Source: Streptomyces parvus (lineage in GTDB: Bacteria > Actinomycetota > Actinomycetes > Streptomycetales > Streptomycetaceae). From it: 64,000 nt of DNA. Position 1 is the stretch's first letter. Every line of letters begins with the position of its first letter. A model generated the notes under the pieces. That model ran no database searches. It saw only the letters and a list, made by a program, of their open reading frames with translations, and was not told where the DNA came from. The stretch covers positions 62,001 to 126,000 of the forward strand of contig NZ_CP135078.1 of the NCBI RefSeq assembly GCF_032121415.1. The letters run 5' to 3'. A program made the translations under genes and the position numbers. Of the stretch, positions 19,517 to 27,281 are shown in pieces.

Positions 19517-19957
19517 CGACAATCCGCTGGCGACGGTTGCATCCTCGCCTGTCTGGTCTGCGTTTGAGACGTCGAGATGGAAGGGTGATCCGTTGGCGAA
19601 TGGCGTCCATCCCTGCGTGAGGGCGGTCCGGATGGCCTGGGCGACATCAGCGGGAACGACCGGCCTGGTCGTCAGACCGAACCAGTTCTCGGGGTGGTGC
19701 GAGCCGGTCTCGACGACGAGAACGGTTCCCGGGACGGTGGCGTCCTCGACCGCGAACGTCAGCGGACCCCAGCCGTTTGACTGGCAGTAGGTCGGCTTGT
19801 GGCGGACGCGCCAGCGGTAGGTGACGCCGTCCACGACGATGCGCCGGGAACCCTTCTTGACCAGCGCCACCGTCTGCTCCTTCGACTGCCCGTATGTCGC
19901 TCCGACACTCCCAGCCCGGCCTCGGGGAAGCAAACCATTTGAGTTTCCTCGGCATAG

Positions 19958-20945
19958 TCACAAGCGGTGGAGGAAGGCCAAGACTTTGTCGGTGGGCCGG
20001 TAGCGGCCCGGCCGGGCGGTGACGGGCGCAGTCAGCGCGAGCGCCTTCTCCTTGATGGTCATGTCGGCGTGGACGTAGGCGTCGGTGGAGCGGACGCCGG
20101 CATGGCCGAGCCAGAGCGCGATGACCGTGGTGTCCACTCCGGCCTGCAACAACGACATCGCGCAACTGTGCTGCAGGACGTGCGGGTGGATGCTCTTGTC
20201 CAGCAGAGACGGACAGGTTCGCGCCGCGGTCTTGGCGTGGGTGCTCAAGCGTTGCGCGACGGCGTCGCGACTGAGGCGCCGGCCGGTGCGGGTGCAGAAC
20301 AGGGGGTCGCCACTGCGGCCGGCGCGTTCGTTGAGCCAGGAGCCCAGCAGGTTCTGGACGGGACGGTCGAGCGGGACGCTGCGCTCCTTTCGTCCCTTCC
20401 CCTCGCAGCGGACGGCGGCGCCGTCGCCCAGAGTGATGTCGCCGCAGTTCAAGCTGGTGAGCTCGGAGACGCGCAGGCCGGTCTGGACAGCCAGTGCCAG
20501 CATGGCTTTGTCCCGTCGTCCTTCCCATCGTTTCGGATCCGGCGCGGTCAGCAGCGCGTCGACCTCTGGGCTGGTCAGGAACGTGACGGTCCTCTTGTCG
20601 TACCGCTTCGGCGGGATGTCCAGGACCCGCTGGATGAGCAGAGCGTGTTCGGGATGTTGGAGGGCAGCGTAGGAGAACAGGGAGCGGATCGCGGTCAGGC
20701 GGACGTTGCGCGTTCTCGTGCTGTTGCCGCGCTCGTCCTCCAGGTGATTCAGGAACGTGGAGGACGAGCGCGTTCAGGTCGTTCCAGTCCAGCTTCGCCG
20801 GAGCAATTCCGGTCCGCTGCTGGACGAAGCCGAGCAGGAGGCGGAGTGCGTCGCGGTAGGCGGCGATGGTACGCGGGCTGGCCTGGCGCTGGCGGGCAAG
20901 CCGGTCGATGAAGAATGACTGCAAGGTGGGTGCGATCAGAGTCAT
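19958..20945 (-). pseudogene. RIT recombinase 3 (tyrosine recombinase), frameshift and catalytic Arg to Gln
   Basis: ATG 20945 (MTLIAPTLQSFFIDRLARQR) overlaps the stop of recombinase 2. Near 20756 an apparent extra G breaks the frame (NALVLHV instead of NALVLHFLNHLEDERG). The other frame runs TRNVRLTAIRSLFSYAALQH, QTGLRVSELTSL (first Arg), HPHVLQHSCAM and WLGHAGVRSTDAYVHADM (Tyr) to a stop at 19958. The HxxR box reads HVLQH, so the second catalytic Arg is Gln (CAG). Two independent defects suggest this gene is inactive. Confidence 0.88.
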
Positions 20946-21880
20946 GAGCGGGCCGCCTTCCGGACGCCGTCGCGGCGTGCGGCGGCCAGAGCGAGCAGTT
21001 CCGGTGCCGCCGACAAGTACCAGTAGGTGCAGGCCGGTTCGCGGTGTCCCATATAGGTCGACAGCGACGGGATCCGCGCCTGGACGTTGTCCTCGGTGCG
21101 ATACCAGTGCAGCAGAGTGCGAACGGCGAAGGTGTGTCGCAGCTCGTGCAGTCGCGGTCTGTGCGGGGCATCGCGGCCGACGCCGGCGGCGTCGACCAGG
21201 GCCCGAAAGACCGGATGAACGCAGGCGTAGATGAGCCGCTTGGCAGTGAGGGAGATGAAGAACGCGGGGTCCTTGGGCCTGGGCATCAGATCCTTGCGAA
21301 GCCTGTCGTACTCGCGCAGCGCGTTCGTGGCGCTGCCCTGCAGCGGGACCAGCCGGGACTTGCCGAACTTGGACTCGCGGATGTGCAGCACGCCCTGGGG
21401 CCAGTCAATGTCGTCGCGGTCCAGCTTGATGGCCTCGCCGATGCGCAGGCCGGACGCGGCCAGCAGCCCGATCAGCGTGTAATAAGTCGCCGCCCGCAAT
21501 GGCTGAGGGATGGTGTCTTCGGTCGCGGCCATGATCGCTGCGATGTCGGCGTCGGAGTAGAGGAAGATCTGACCCCGGCGCCGGTTGTAGGGCACCAGCC
21601 CCAGTGGAGGCACCTCGGTCGCCGGGTCGGTTCCGCTCAGATAGCGGGCGAACCCGCGGACCGCGGTGATCCGTCGAGGGCTGACCGTCGTGACCACCTC
21701 GGGCTCGCGGGTCTTCATCCAGTCCAGCGCGACGGCCACGGCCACGGTCACGGTCTGTTCGCCACGGTTGTCCATGAAGCTCACGAAGTCCGGCAGCAGA
21801 TACGCCGCTTCGGCCATCTGGTGCCCCAGCGAACGGCGAAGCCGCAGGTAGTCAGCAAGCGCCTGGTGGAGATCGGTCAT
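20942..21880 (-). CDS. RIT recombinase 2 (tyrosine recombinase), intact
   Basis: 312 aa, the only undamaged gene of the trio. ASGLRIGEAIKLDRDDID (first Arg), PRLHELRHTFAVRTLL and YMGHREPACTYWYLSAAPEL (Tyr) are all present. Start and stop overlap its neighbours by ATGA, so the trio is one coupled operon. Confidence 0.93.
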   Translation of the reverse strand: MTDLHQALADYLRLRRSLGHQMAEAAYLLPDFVSFMDNRGEQTVTVAVAVALDWMKTREPEVVTTVSPRRITAVRGFARYLSGTDPATEVPPLGLVPYNRRRGQIFLYSDADIAAIMAATEDTIPQPLRAATYYTLIGLLAASGLRIGEAIKLDRDDIDWPQGVLHIRESKFGKSRLVPLQGSATNALREYDRLRKDLMPRPKDPAFFISLTAKRLIYACVHPVFRALVDAAGVGRDAPHRPRLHELRHTFAVRTLLHWYRTEDNVQARIPSLSTYMGHREPACTYWYLSAAPELLALAAARRDGVRKAARS

Positions 21881-23081
21881 GCCGCCTCCGTCCCGGGCCA
21901 GGGCTGTGCGACCGCGCGCAGCGCGATGAAGTCGACCTTCGCGTAGAGCGCGGTCGTGGCCAGGTCCTGATGCCGGAGAACCTGGCCGATCGCCGTGAGA
22001 CCGGCGCCGTTGCGGAGCATGTCGGCGGCCAGGGCATGGCGCAGCCGGTGCGGCCCGACCTTGGGCGAACCGGCCCGCAGACAGGCTCGTTCCACGACGT
22101 CGCCGACCAGGTCCGCCCGGATCGGACCATGCGGAGCCCTGCAGGTCAGGAACACGTGACGGGCATCCAGGCGGGGCCTTGCACCGGACAAGTACGCGAC
22201 CAAGGCTTCGCCGACGTCAGCCGGAAGGGGGAGCCGGTCCTCACGGCGTCCCTTGCCGCGGACAACGATCTCGCCGCAACGCCAGTCCACGTCGTTCAGC
22301 AATAGCCGGGCTACCTCGATCGAGCGCAGCCCGAGCCTGGCGACCAGCATCAGGATCGCGTAGTCGCGGACGCCGACCCCTGGCGCGGAGTGTGGTCCAA
22401 CAACCGCTGAACATCACCGGTCGCCATCGTCGGCGGCACGGAGGCGAAGCGCCACCCACCCACTGGAGGCACCGCGCCGCCGAGCTTCATCGGGATGACG
22501 CCGTGCAGGTGCAGGAACCGCATCAGGGACCGCAGTTCGGCCACCCGTCCCTTCGCCGAGCCCGCCGAGACCCTGGAACACTCCCGCAGCAGGAACGCGT
22601 TCAGGTCCGCCCCGGTCAGACCGTACGGCGCGAACTCCCCGTCGGCCATCGCTTGTTCGGTCAGGAAGCGCCGGGCGGTGTTCCCGTAGCGCAGCATCGT
22701 CGACGCCGACAGGCCACGCTCGGATTCCATCCACCACCTGTACCGCTCCAGCAGATCCTCCGCCGGCGACGGTGTCACCCGCGGCACTGGCACCACTCCG
22801 GCCTCACGCAAGAACGTCAGCAGCGGGACCATGCCGCGCGGCCCAGCCACCCGGCAACGACCCGACTTCCGCAGGTCGGAAAGGTGTTGCTTCAGCCGAC
22901 CCTCGTCCAGATCAGCAGCATCGAGGCCCTGCTCCGAAAGCCACAGTCCCACCTGCCCCAGATCCTTGAGCATGTTCCTGGAGGTCTGGGCCGTGTACCC
23001 GCGCTCCGCCAACCATGCCCGGTAGCCCTCGACCTGTGCGGTCAGGACACCCGCCTTCCGACGCGTACTTCCGAACGGCAT
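21877..23081 (-). pseudogene. RIT recombinase 1 (tyrosine recombinase), one frameshift
   Basis: Starts at ATG 23081 (MPFGSTRRKAGVL) behind GAGGGG. The N-terminal SAM-like region (GYRAWLAERGYTAQTSRNML) is intact. After LLDHTPRQG near 22385 the frame shifts by one base at a GGGG run and continues VRDYAILMLVARLGLRSIEV (first Arg), HRLRHALAADML and LRHQDLATTALYAKV (Tyr). TGA 21877-21879 overlaps the ATG of recombinase 2. With the shift corrected it is full length, about 400 aa. Confidence 0.88.
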
Positions 23082-23202
23082 CGCCACCCCCTCGCGGGAG
23101 CACCCTGCCCCCTCGCTCACGGAGGCTGCCCGGCACGGAAACTATGCAGAGCCATGCACAGCCGAAACCCCACGAAGGAGCGGAACAACGCACACGGCTC
23201 CA

Positions 23203-23228
23203 GCATAGTCGCGGTCTCGGCATAGGTC
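23203..23228 (-). repeat. RIT right terminal inverted repeat (26 bp)
   Basis: Starts GCATAGTCGCGGTCTCGGCA and continues TAGGTC; exact reverse complement of 19491-19516. Confidence 0.93.
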
Positions 23229-23257
23229 CAGCTATGCGGATATCCGCATAGCTGGAC
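23226..23257. repeat. 32-bp perfect palindrome at the right RIT/istB junction
   Basis: The arm GTCCAGCTATGCGGAT (23226-23241) is followed by its exact reverse complement (23242-23257). It overlaps the right terminal repeat by 3 bp and the istB target by 3 bp. No counterpart exists on the left side. Confidence 0.9.
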
Positions 23258-23518
23258 GAGCTCGGCTACATGGAACTCGACCGCCACGGCGCAGAACTCC
23301 TCTTCCAGGTCCTGACCGAACGCGAGGAGAAGAACAGCGTCGCCATAGCCTCCAACGAGTCCTTCGGCGGCTGGATCAAGACCTTCACTGACCCCCGCCT
23401 CTGCGCGGCCATCGTCGACCGCCTCACCTTCAACGGCACCATCATCGAGACCGGCACCGACTCCTACCGCCTCGCCAGCACCCGAGCCCGAGCCGAAGAA
23501 CCAGCCAAGGCCGGCTGA
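23255..23518 (+). pseudogene. istB: IS21 helper ATPase istB, 3' part
   Basis: Resumes in the Walker B motif (DELGYMELDRHGAELLFQVL) and continues TEREEKNSVAIASNESFGGW and DPRLCAAIVDRLTFNGTIIE to the normal IstB end. Joined to 18957-19493 with a 3-bp overlap (GAC on both sides), it gives one continuous IstB. Confidence 0.92.
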
Positions 23519-23620
23519 CCACCGCAGGCTCTTACCCGACGGCCCTCCGCCCCCCGGCGCGGAGGGCTGGTACGCACTTCCTGCGCTCGTGAGTACCGGT
23601 CAGTCCTGGGTTCTTTGCCT

Positions 23621-23980
23621 CTACCAGGCATTCCAGAGCACACCATGACGGTGGCGGACCGGCGGTATATCTGCGTCGTCAAGGTCGTGGCCAGCGCGGT
23701 GCAGCCCGCGGATCCGCTGGGCCTCGAGGCGCCCCTGGAGCCGGTCGCGGCCCTCAGCCGAAGCGATCTCGCCGGAGAACGATCCCTTCCTGCAGTACAG
23801 CACCATCCATTGCCAAGAGGTGATCCGCCGCAGCGTCTTCGCCGGGGCAGGGCGACGGCCTTCACGGGCTGCTTGGGCCAGTTCAGCGTTCGCGTAGCGC
23901 AGGTCATACAGGAACGTGGACTCCGACGCGCCCTCTCGGACGCGGAGCTGACTGGGAGTCGTGCGGACAGTTCGGGACAT
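23621..23980 (-). CDS. Hypothetical protein, possibly frameshifted
   Basis: ATG 23980 (MSRTVRTTPSQLRVREG). The first 75 residues (ASESTFLYDLRYANAELAQA, RRITSWQWMVLYCRKGSFSG) look like real coding sequence; the last part may be out of frame. No family recognised. It lies between the RIT/IS21 complex and the ISL3 element. Confidence 0.45.
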   Translation of the reverse strand: MSRTVRTTPSQLRVREGASESTFLYDLRYANAELAQAAREGRRPAPAKTLRRITSWQWMVLYCRKGSFSGEIASAEGRDRLQGRLEAQRIRGLHRAGHDLDDADIPPVRHRHGVLWNAW

Positions 23981-24271
23981 CAGGAGCCTCCGTAAGGCCC
24001 TCTGGGCTTTCCAGAGGCGCCTACGGCGGGTGCGTAGTGGTCAGCACAACCCAGCTCCCTTCGTCGGGCGGGACGATCTACCAGCGGCACAGTAGTCGCG
24101 CGGAGATGTGGAAGCCGAGGTTTTCCGCTCGCTCCTACTGCCGGGGCAAGCCGCTCCAAGCCCCTTCACGGAACTGCGGTCAGGCCCACTGTTGGATGAC
24201 GTCATCTCTCGTGAACATCCACGGCACTCAAGATCGTCAACTGCTGCCCGAAGTGCTGACCAATCGCTGAT
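23981..24271. other. Non-coding stretch left of the ISL3 element
   Basis: No convincing gene. It joins, across the ISL3 insertion, to the sequence at 26614 containing a GGDEF-type tail, so the element landed in this decayed tract. Confidence 0.5.
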
Positions 24272-24279
24272 ACTTCATG
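24272..24279 (+). repeat. ISL3 target-site duplication, left
   Basis: ACTTCATG, identical to 26606-26613. Confidence 0.88.
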
Positions 24280-24396
24280 GGCTCTGGCTCAATTTCCGTG
24301 ATCGTGTAGCCGTGAGTGACACCGGCTGGACAGGGCGAGGATCGATCTGAGTACGCGTGCTGCCCGCACGTCGACCCAGCTGATGACGAACGAGTC

Positions 24397-24831
24397 TCAG
24401 TCGCCAAGGTCTCTCGCTTCGTAGCTGGCCAGCCCTATGGCGAGCAGGGGCGGTACCAGTGCGTTCAGATACCACGCCATGTCGGTCAGGGCTGGCGCTC
24501 CGGAGAGCCTTCGCCGGTCGATCGTCGGGATGAAGGAACAGTGCGATCGGCCAGCATGAAAAAGTAGCTGACCACCGGTTGCCGCGGTTGAGTGATAGAT
24601 GCAGACGCCGACGAGGTAGTCAATGTTGTCCGGTGAGTCCACCACGGTCAGGACCTCAGCTGCCTGGTCAGTTGAAGCCGACTGCCAGTCGAACAGGCCG
24701 TCGTTGTTGACCATGTGGGAGATACCAAGGGGTTCCTGCAGCGACCACCCCTCACCGGCCAAGGCTCGCACCACGGCGTCCACTGTGACGGCACGTGCGA
24801 ACACGAGATCGATGTCGGTGGTCCTGGACAT
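24397..24831 (-). CDS. ISL3 passenger gene, unknown function
   Basis: 144 aa from ATG 24831 (MSRTTDIDLVFARAVTVDAV). A compact soluble protein: LAGEGWSLQEPLGISHMVNN, VLTVVDSPDNIDYLVGVCIY, HCSFIPTIDRRRLSGAPALT. No transmembrane segment or known motif seen. It lies inside the element, after the transposase and in the same direction, 59 bp downstream. ISL3 elements can carry passengers; this one is not a recognisable resistance or regulatory gene. Confidence 0.75.
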   Translation of the reverse strand: MSRTTDIDLVFARAVTVDAVVRALAGEGWSLQEPLGISHMVNNDGLFDWQSASTDQAAEVLTVVDSPDNIDYLVGVCIYHSTAATGGQLLFHAGRSHCSFIPTIDRRRLSGAPALTDMAWYLNALVPPLLAIGLASYEARDLGD

Positions 24832-24889
24832 TCGCGGCTCCTGCAGTGGGGTTGATCGATGTCGGAAGCGTTTCACGTGTGGTCATCAG

Positions 24890-26485
24890 TCAGGGAGCGA
24901 GGAGTACTCGTTTCCTCAGGAGTGCGAAGCCGGCTCGGCCGAACATCTGGCGTTTGAGCATCTTGATGCGGTTGACGTGCCCTTCCACGACGCCCGAGTT
25001 CCAGGGCAGCGTGAGCCCGGCGATGACCGCGGCCCGGTCGCGATCGATGCCGGCGGCGAGGGTATGGAGACCGGGCAGGTCGTCCTGGCGGACCGCGTCG
25101 AGCCACTCGGGCAGCCGTTGCCCCTGTCGCTCGGTGAGGATCTGGGCGAAGGAGCGGACATGTCGGGTGAGGGCTTCCAGTTCGGGGCAGTGGGCCAGGA
25201 CGGCCTTGAGCTGGAGCTGTTCGACCTCGGAGACGGAGTCGGGGTGGCGCAGGATCCAGACGGCGACGGTGCGGGGTGAGGGCGGGGGTGCGGTGCCCGG
25301 ATCGGCCGAAAGGCGTTTGGTGCGGAAGTAGGCGCGAACTCGCTGGTAGCTGCCTTTGTAGCCGAGTGGCACGATCTCCTCCCATACCTTCCATGTGTTG
25401 GTGCAGCCCTGGTTCCAGCGGTCGTCCAGGTAGGGCTTGTACTCGTCGAGAACGGAGGGGCGGCCCTGCCACTGGCCGTGGAAGAGGTCTTCCGGGGTGG
25501 TGGCGTCGGCGAGGAGCTTGACCGTGCGGTAGGTCATCCCGAGCTGGCGTTGGATCGCGCGGCGGCTGTGGCCGGCCGCCAGCAGGGCGTGGACGGCGGC
25601 ATGGTTGGACCGGGTCCTGTCGGCGAACCGGTGGCCGGTGGGCCACGGCGAGCCAGTTGGGTCAGCTGGTTCTTCTGATTTCCTGACCTGTCGAGATGGC
25701 TCGGGTGCGGTGCCTCGCAGGCAGCCCCGATGGTCGGCGACGCACCGTTCGGCGGCTTCGCTGAGGTTGTGCCACAGATGCCAGCGGTCCGCGACCTGCA
25801 CTGCCTGCGGTGCCCCGACGGTGGCGCCTTCGGCGAAGAAGGGAGCCCGATCCCGGCAGACAACCTCGATCCTTGGCCTCTTGGCCAGCCATGCGGCCAG
25901 GCTCGATGCCTCTCGGTCTGGCAACAGGTCCACCGGCCGTCGCGTTTCGACGTCGACCAGCACCGTGCCGTAGTGCCGGCCTTTGCGCGTCGCGTACTCA
26001 TCGACGCCGACCACTCTCGGGGCGGGCAGATCCGGCTCGGGCAGAGCCTCGACGAGCCGCAGCACCGTACTGCGGCTGACGGACACCCCAAAGACGCCGG
26101 CCATCCGAGCTCCCGCCCGGCCAGCCAGGGCGAGGCCGACCGCCGCCAGCGTCGAACGCAGACGCTCGGTCCACCGGCCGTACTTCCGGGTCAATCCAGG
26201 CACCTGCTCAACGAACGTCCGCCGCCCGCACGCAGCGACCGGGCAGGCGAAGCGGCGGACCCGCAGACAGAGCACCACCCGGCGTCCCGCGCTGGGAACA
26301 TCCGCAGGAAACCGCAGGTAGGAGCTATGAACCCGGATCGACCAGTTCCCGCAGCCCGAACACGCCGAACCGGTCGTTGTGCTGCGGGCCTCGACTCGTA
26401 TCGTCTCGTTGCTCACGTCCACCGACACCACCGACACGTCCGCGATCGACGGGAACAGCAACTCCTCCAGCCGGAGGACTTCCAC
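24890..26485 (-). CDS. ISL3-family transposase, 531 aa
   Basis: Full length. An N-terminal zinc ribbon (CSGCGNWSIRVHSS, CPVAACGRRTF) is followed by an HTH-like region. The DDE catalytic domain shows VVGVDEYATRKGRHYGTVLV (first Asp), VQVADRWHLWHNL (second Asp) and WNSGVVEGHVNRIKMLKRQM (Glu). Cuts and joins the element ends. No frameshift or early stop, so probably active. Confidence 0.95.
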   Translation of the reverse strand: MEVLRLEELLFPSIADVSVVSVDVSNETIRVEARSTTTGSACSGCGNWSIRVHSSYLRFPADVPSAGRRVVLCLRVRRFACPVAACGRRTFVEQVPGLTRKYGRWTERLRSTLAAVGLALAGRAGARMAGVFGVSVSRSTVLRLVEALPEPDLPAPRVVGVDEYATRKGRHYGTVLVDVETRRPVDLLPDREASSLAAWLAKRPRIEVVCRDRAPFFAEGATVGAPQAVQVADRWHLWHNLSEAAERCVADHRGCLRGTAPEPSRQVRKSEEPADPTGSPWPTGHRFADRTRSNHAAVHALLAAGHSRRAIQRQLGMTYRTVKLLADATTPEDLFHGQWQGRPSVLDEYKPYLDDRWNQGCTNTWKVWEEIVPLGYKGSYQRVRAYFRTKRLSADPGTAPPPSPRTVAVWILRHPDSVSEVEQLQLKAVLAHCPELEALTRHVRSFAQILTERQGQRLPEWLDAVRQDDLPGLHTLAAGIDRDRAAVIAGLTLPWNSGVVEGHVNRIKMLKRQMFGRAGFALLRKRVLLAP

Positions 26486-26605
26486 GATCCCGAACTGTCA
26501 GGTACCCGAGGTCACCACGGATCACTTTTAGGCGACTTCCAGGAGCCCAACACCACCACGAACCGTGACTCAGCGTGCGCAGGTCACGGAACTTGAGCCA
26601 GAACC

Positions 26606-26613
26606 ACTTCATG
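26606..26613 (+). repeat. ISL3 target-site duplication, right
   Basis: ACTTCATG, identical to 24272-24279. Confidence 0.88.
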
Positions 26614-26621
26614 TGAACGAA

Positions 26622-26752
26622 GCCACGACGGAAAGCACAACGGCCGCGCCGTCTTTGCGACGGCTGCGCACACGACCACGCCGTCCATCAACGGCCGCCG
26701 AGCTGGCCGCCCGGGTACCGCGACGTGGGGGCGAGCCGCATAACTGCCACGG
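26622..26752 (+). pseudogene. GGDEF-protein tail, second copy
   Basis: Reads HDGKHNGRAVFATAAHTTT, then PSINGRRAGRPGTATWGRAA and stop, closely matching the end of the GGDEF fragment at 10890-11000. After it, sequence like the end of the ASCH gene and the start of the Cys-rich gene follows directly (CTCCAGCAGCTGCCCGG), so the ASCH gene has been deleted here. The ISL3 element interrupts its upstream side. Confidence 0.65.
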
Positions 26753-26785
26753 CGGCGCGGACTCCAGCAGCTGCCCGGCTCCCGG

Positions 26786-26815
26786 CCCGCACCCGCACCC
26801 GCACCCGCACCCGCA
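26786..26815 (+). repeat. Tandem hexamer repeat, 5 x CCCGCA
   Basis: Five perfect CCCGCA units. The corresponding place at 11440-11455 has a single unit, so it looks like local slippage expansion. Confidence 0.85.
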
Positions 26816-26867
26816 CCAAGATCCGCCTCGGACGTGGATGGCGAGTTAAGCACACCTCCCTCTCGAT

Positions 26868-27278
26868 TTAAGAAGGACTCGTGCCTTCATCCGGACTCGG
26901 ATTGTCACCCCCGAATCCACGTGCGGACAGCACGTCTACGACAGTTGCCGCTTCATCTCCGATCAAATCCCACAGGGGATCAGTTCCTGGGCTCTCGCCG
27001 GAGAGCCCTCCCTCCTCGATGGCGGTCTCGAAGGCATCCCTGAGGCGCTGAACTGCCTCCACTTCATCGAGGCCGCCCAAAGTAAAGCCAAGCGCCCCAC
27101 GAGGATCATTCAATAGACCACTCGTGTCGTAGAGGAAATTCACTAGGTCGTCGAAATCGAGTTCCGCCGAATTATCCTCTTTCAGGTTCGATGCACGCCA
27201 AGCAGGGTCGGCCAACCTCGTGAGGTGCTCCAATATCAGCGCCCTCATCTCGGGATATTGCACACATGTATCAGGCAT
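26868..27278 (-). CDS. SCO4402-family protein, probable immunity protein for the YD-repeat toxin
   Basis: 136 aa from ATG 27278, three bases after the toxin stop codon. YPEMRALILEHLTRLADPAW and DFDDLVNFLYDTSGLLNDPR match the SCO4402-type small acidic proteins that accompany streptomycete polymorphic toxins. No signal peptide, so it acts in the cytoplasm. Its position after a toxin C-terminus suggests immunity, but no direct motif proves it. Confidence 0.7.
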   Translation of the reverse strand: MPDTCVQYPEMRALILEHLTRLADPAWRASNLKEDNSAELDFDDLVNFLYDTSGLLNDPRGALGFTLGGLDEVEAVQRLRDAFETAIEEGGLSGESPGTDPLWDLIGDEAATVVDVLSARGFGGDNPSPDEGTSPS

Positions 27279-27281
27279 GGC

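Larger units (their letters stand above)
19491..23254. mobile_element. Recombinase-in-trio (RIT) element inserted in istB
   Basis: Three consecutive tyrosine recombinase genes on the minus strand, each overlapping the next by ATGA, lie between 26-bp perfect inverted repeats at 19491-19516 and 23203-23228. On the right side only, a 32-bp perfect palindrome (23226-23257) follows the repeat before istB resumes. Three overlapping tyrosine recombinases with terminal inverted repeats define RIT elements. The two flanks rejoin to a continuous IstB Walker B motif, with GAC shared by both junctions. Confidence 0.92.
24280..26605. mobile_element. ISL3-family insertion sequence with passenger gene
   Basis: The ends are imperfect inverted repeats, 21 of 24 matching: GGCTCTGGCTCAATTTCCGT at 24280 and the complement of the sequence ending GAGCCAGAACC at 26605. 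Both ends are flanked by the 8-bp direct duplication ACTTCATG (24272-24279 and 26606-26613), the duplication size known for ISL3. The 2326-bp unit carries the transposase and one extra gene. All parts are intact, so this is the youngest-looking element in the window. Confidence 0.92.

Noticed and set aside
24868..24885. GTTTCACGTGTGGTC resembling the chromosomal streptomycete parS
   Set aside because: Only the first ten bases match; the second half-site is absent and it lies inside the ISL3 element.
26786..26815. Short tandem array considered as a CRISPR or iteron
   Set aside because: Six-base units without spacers; simple sequence slippage.
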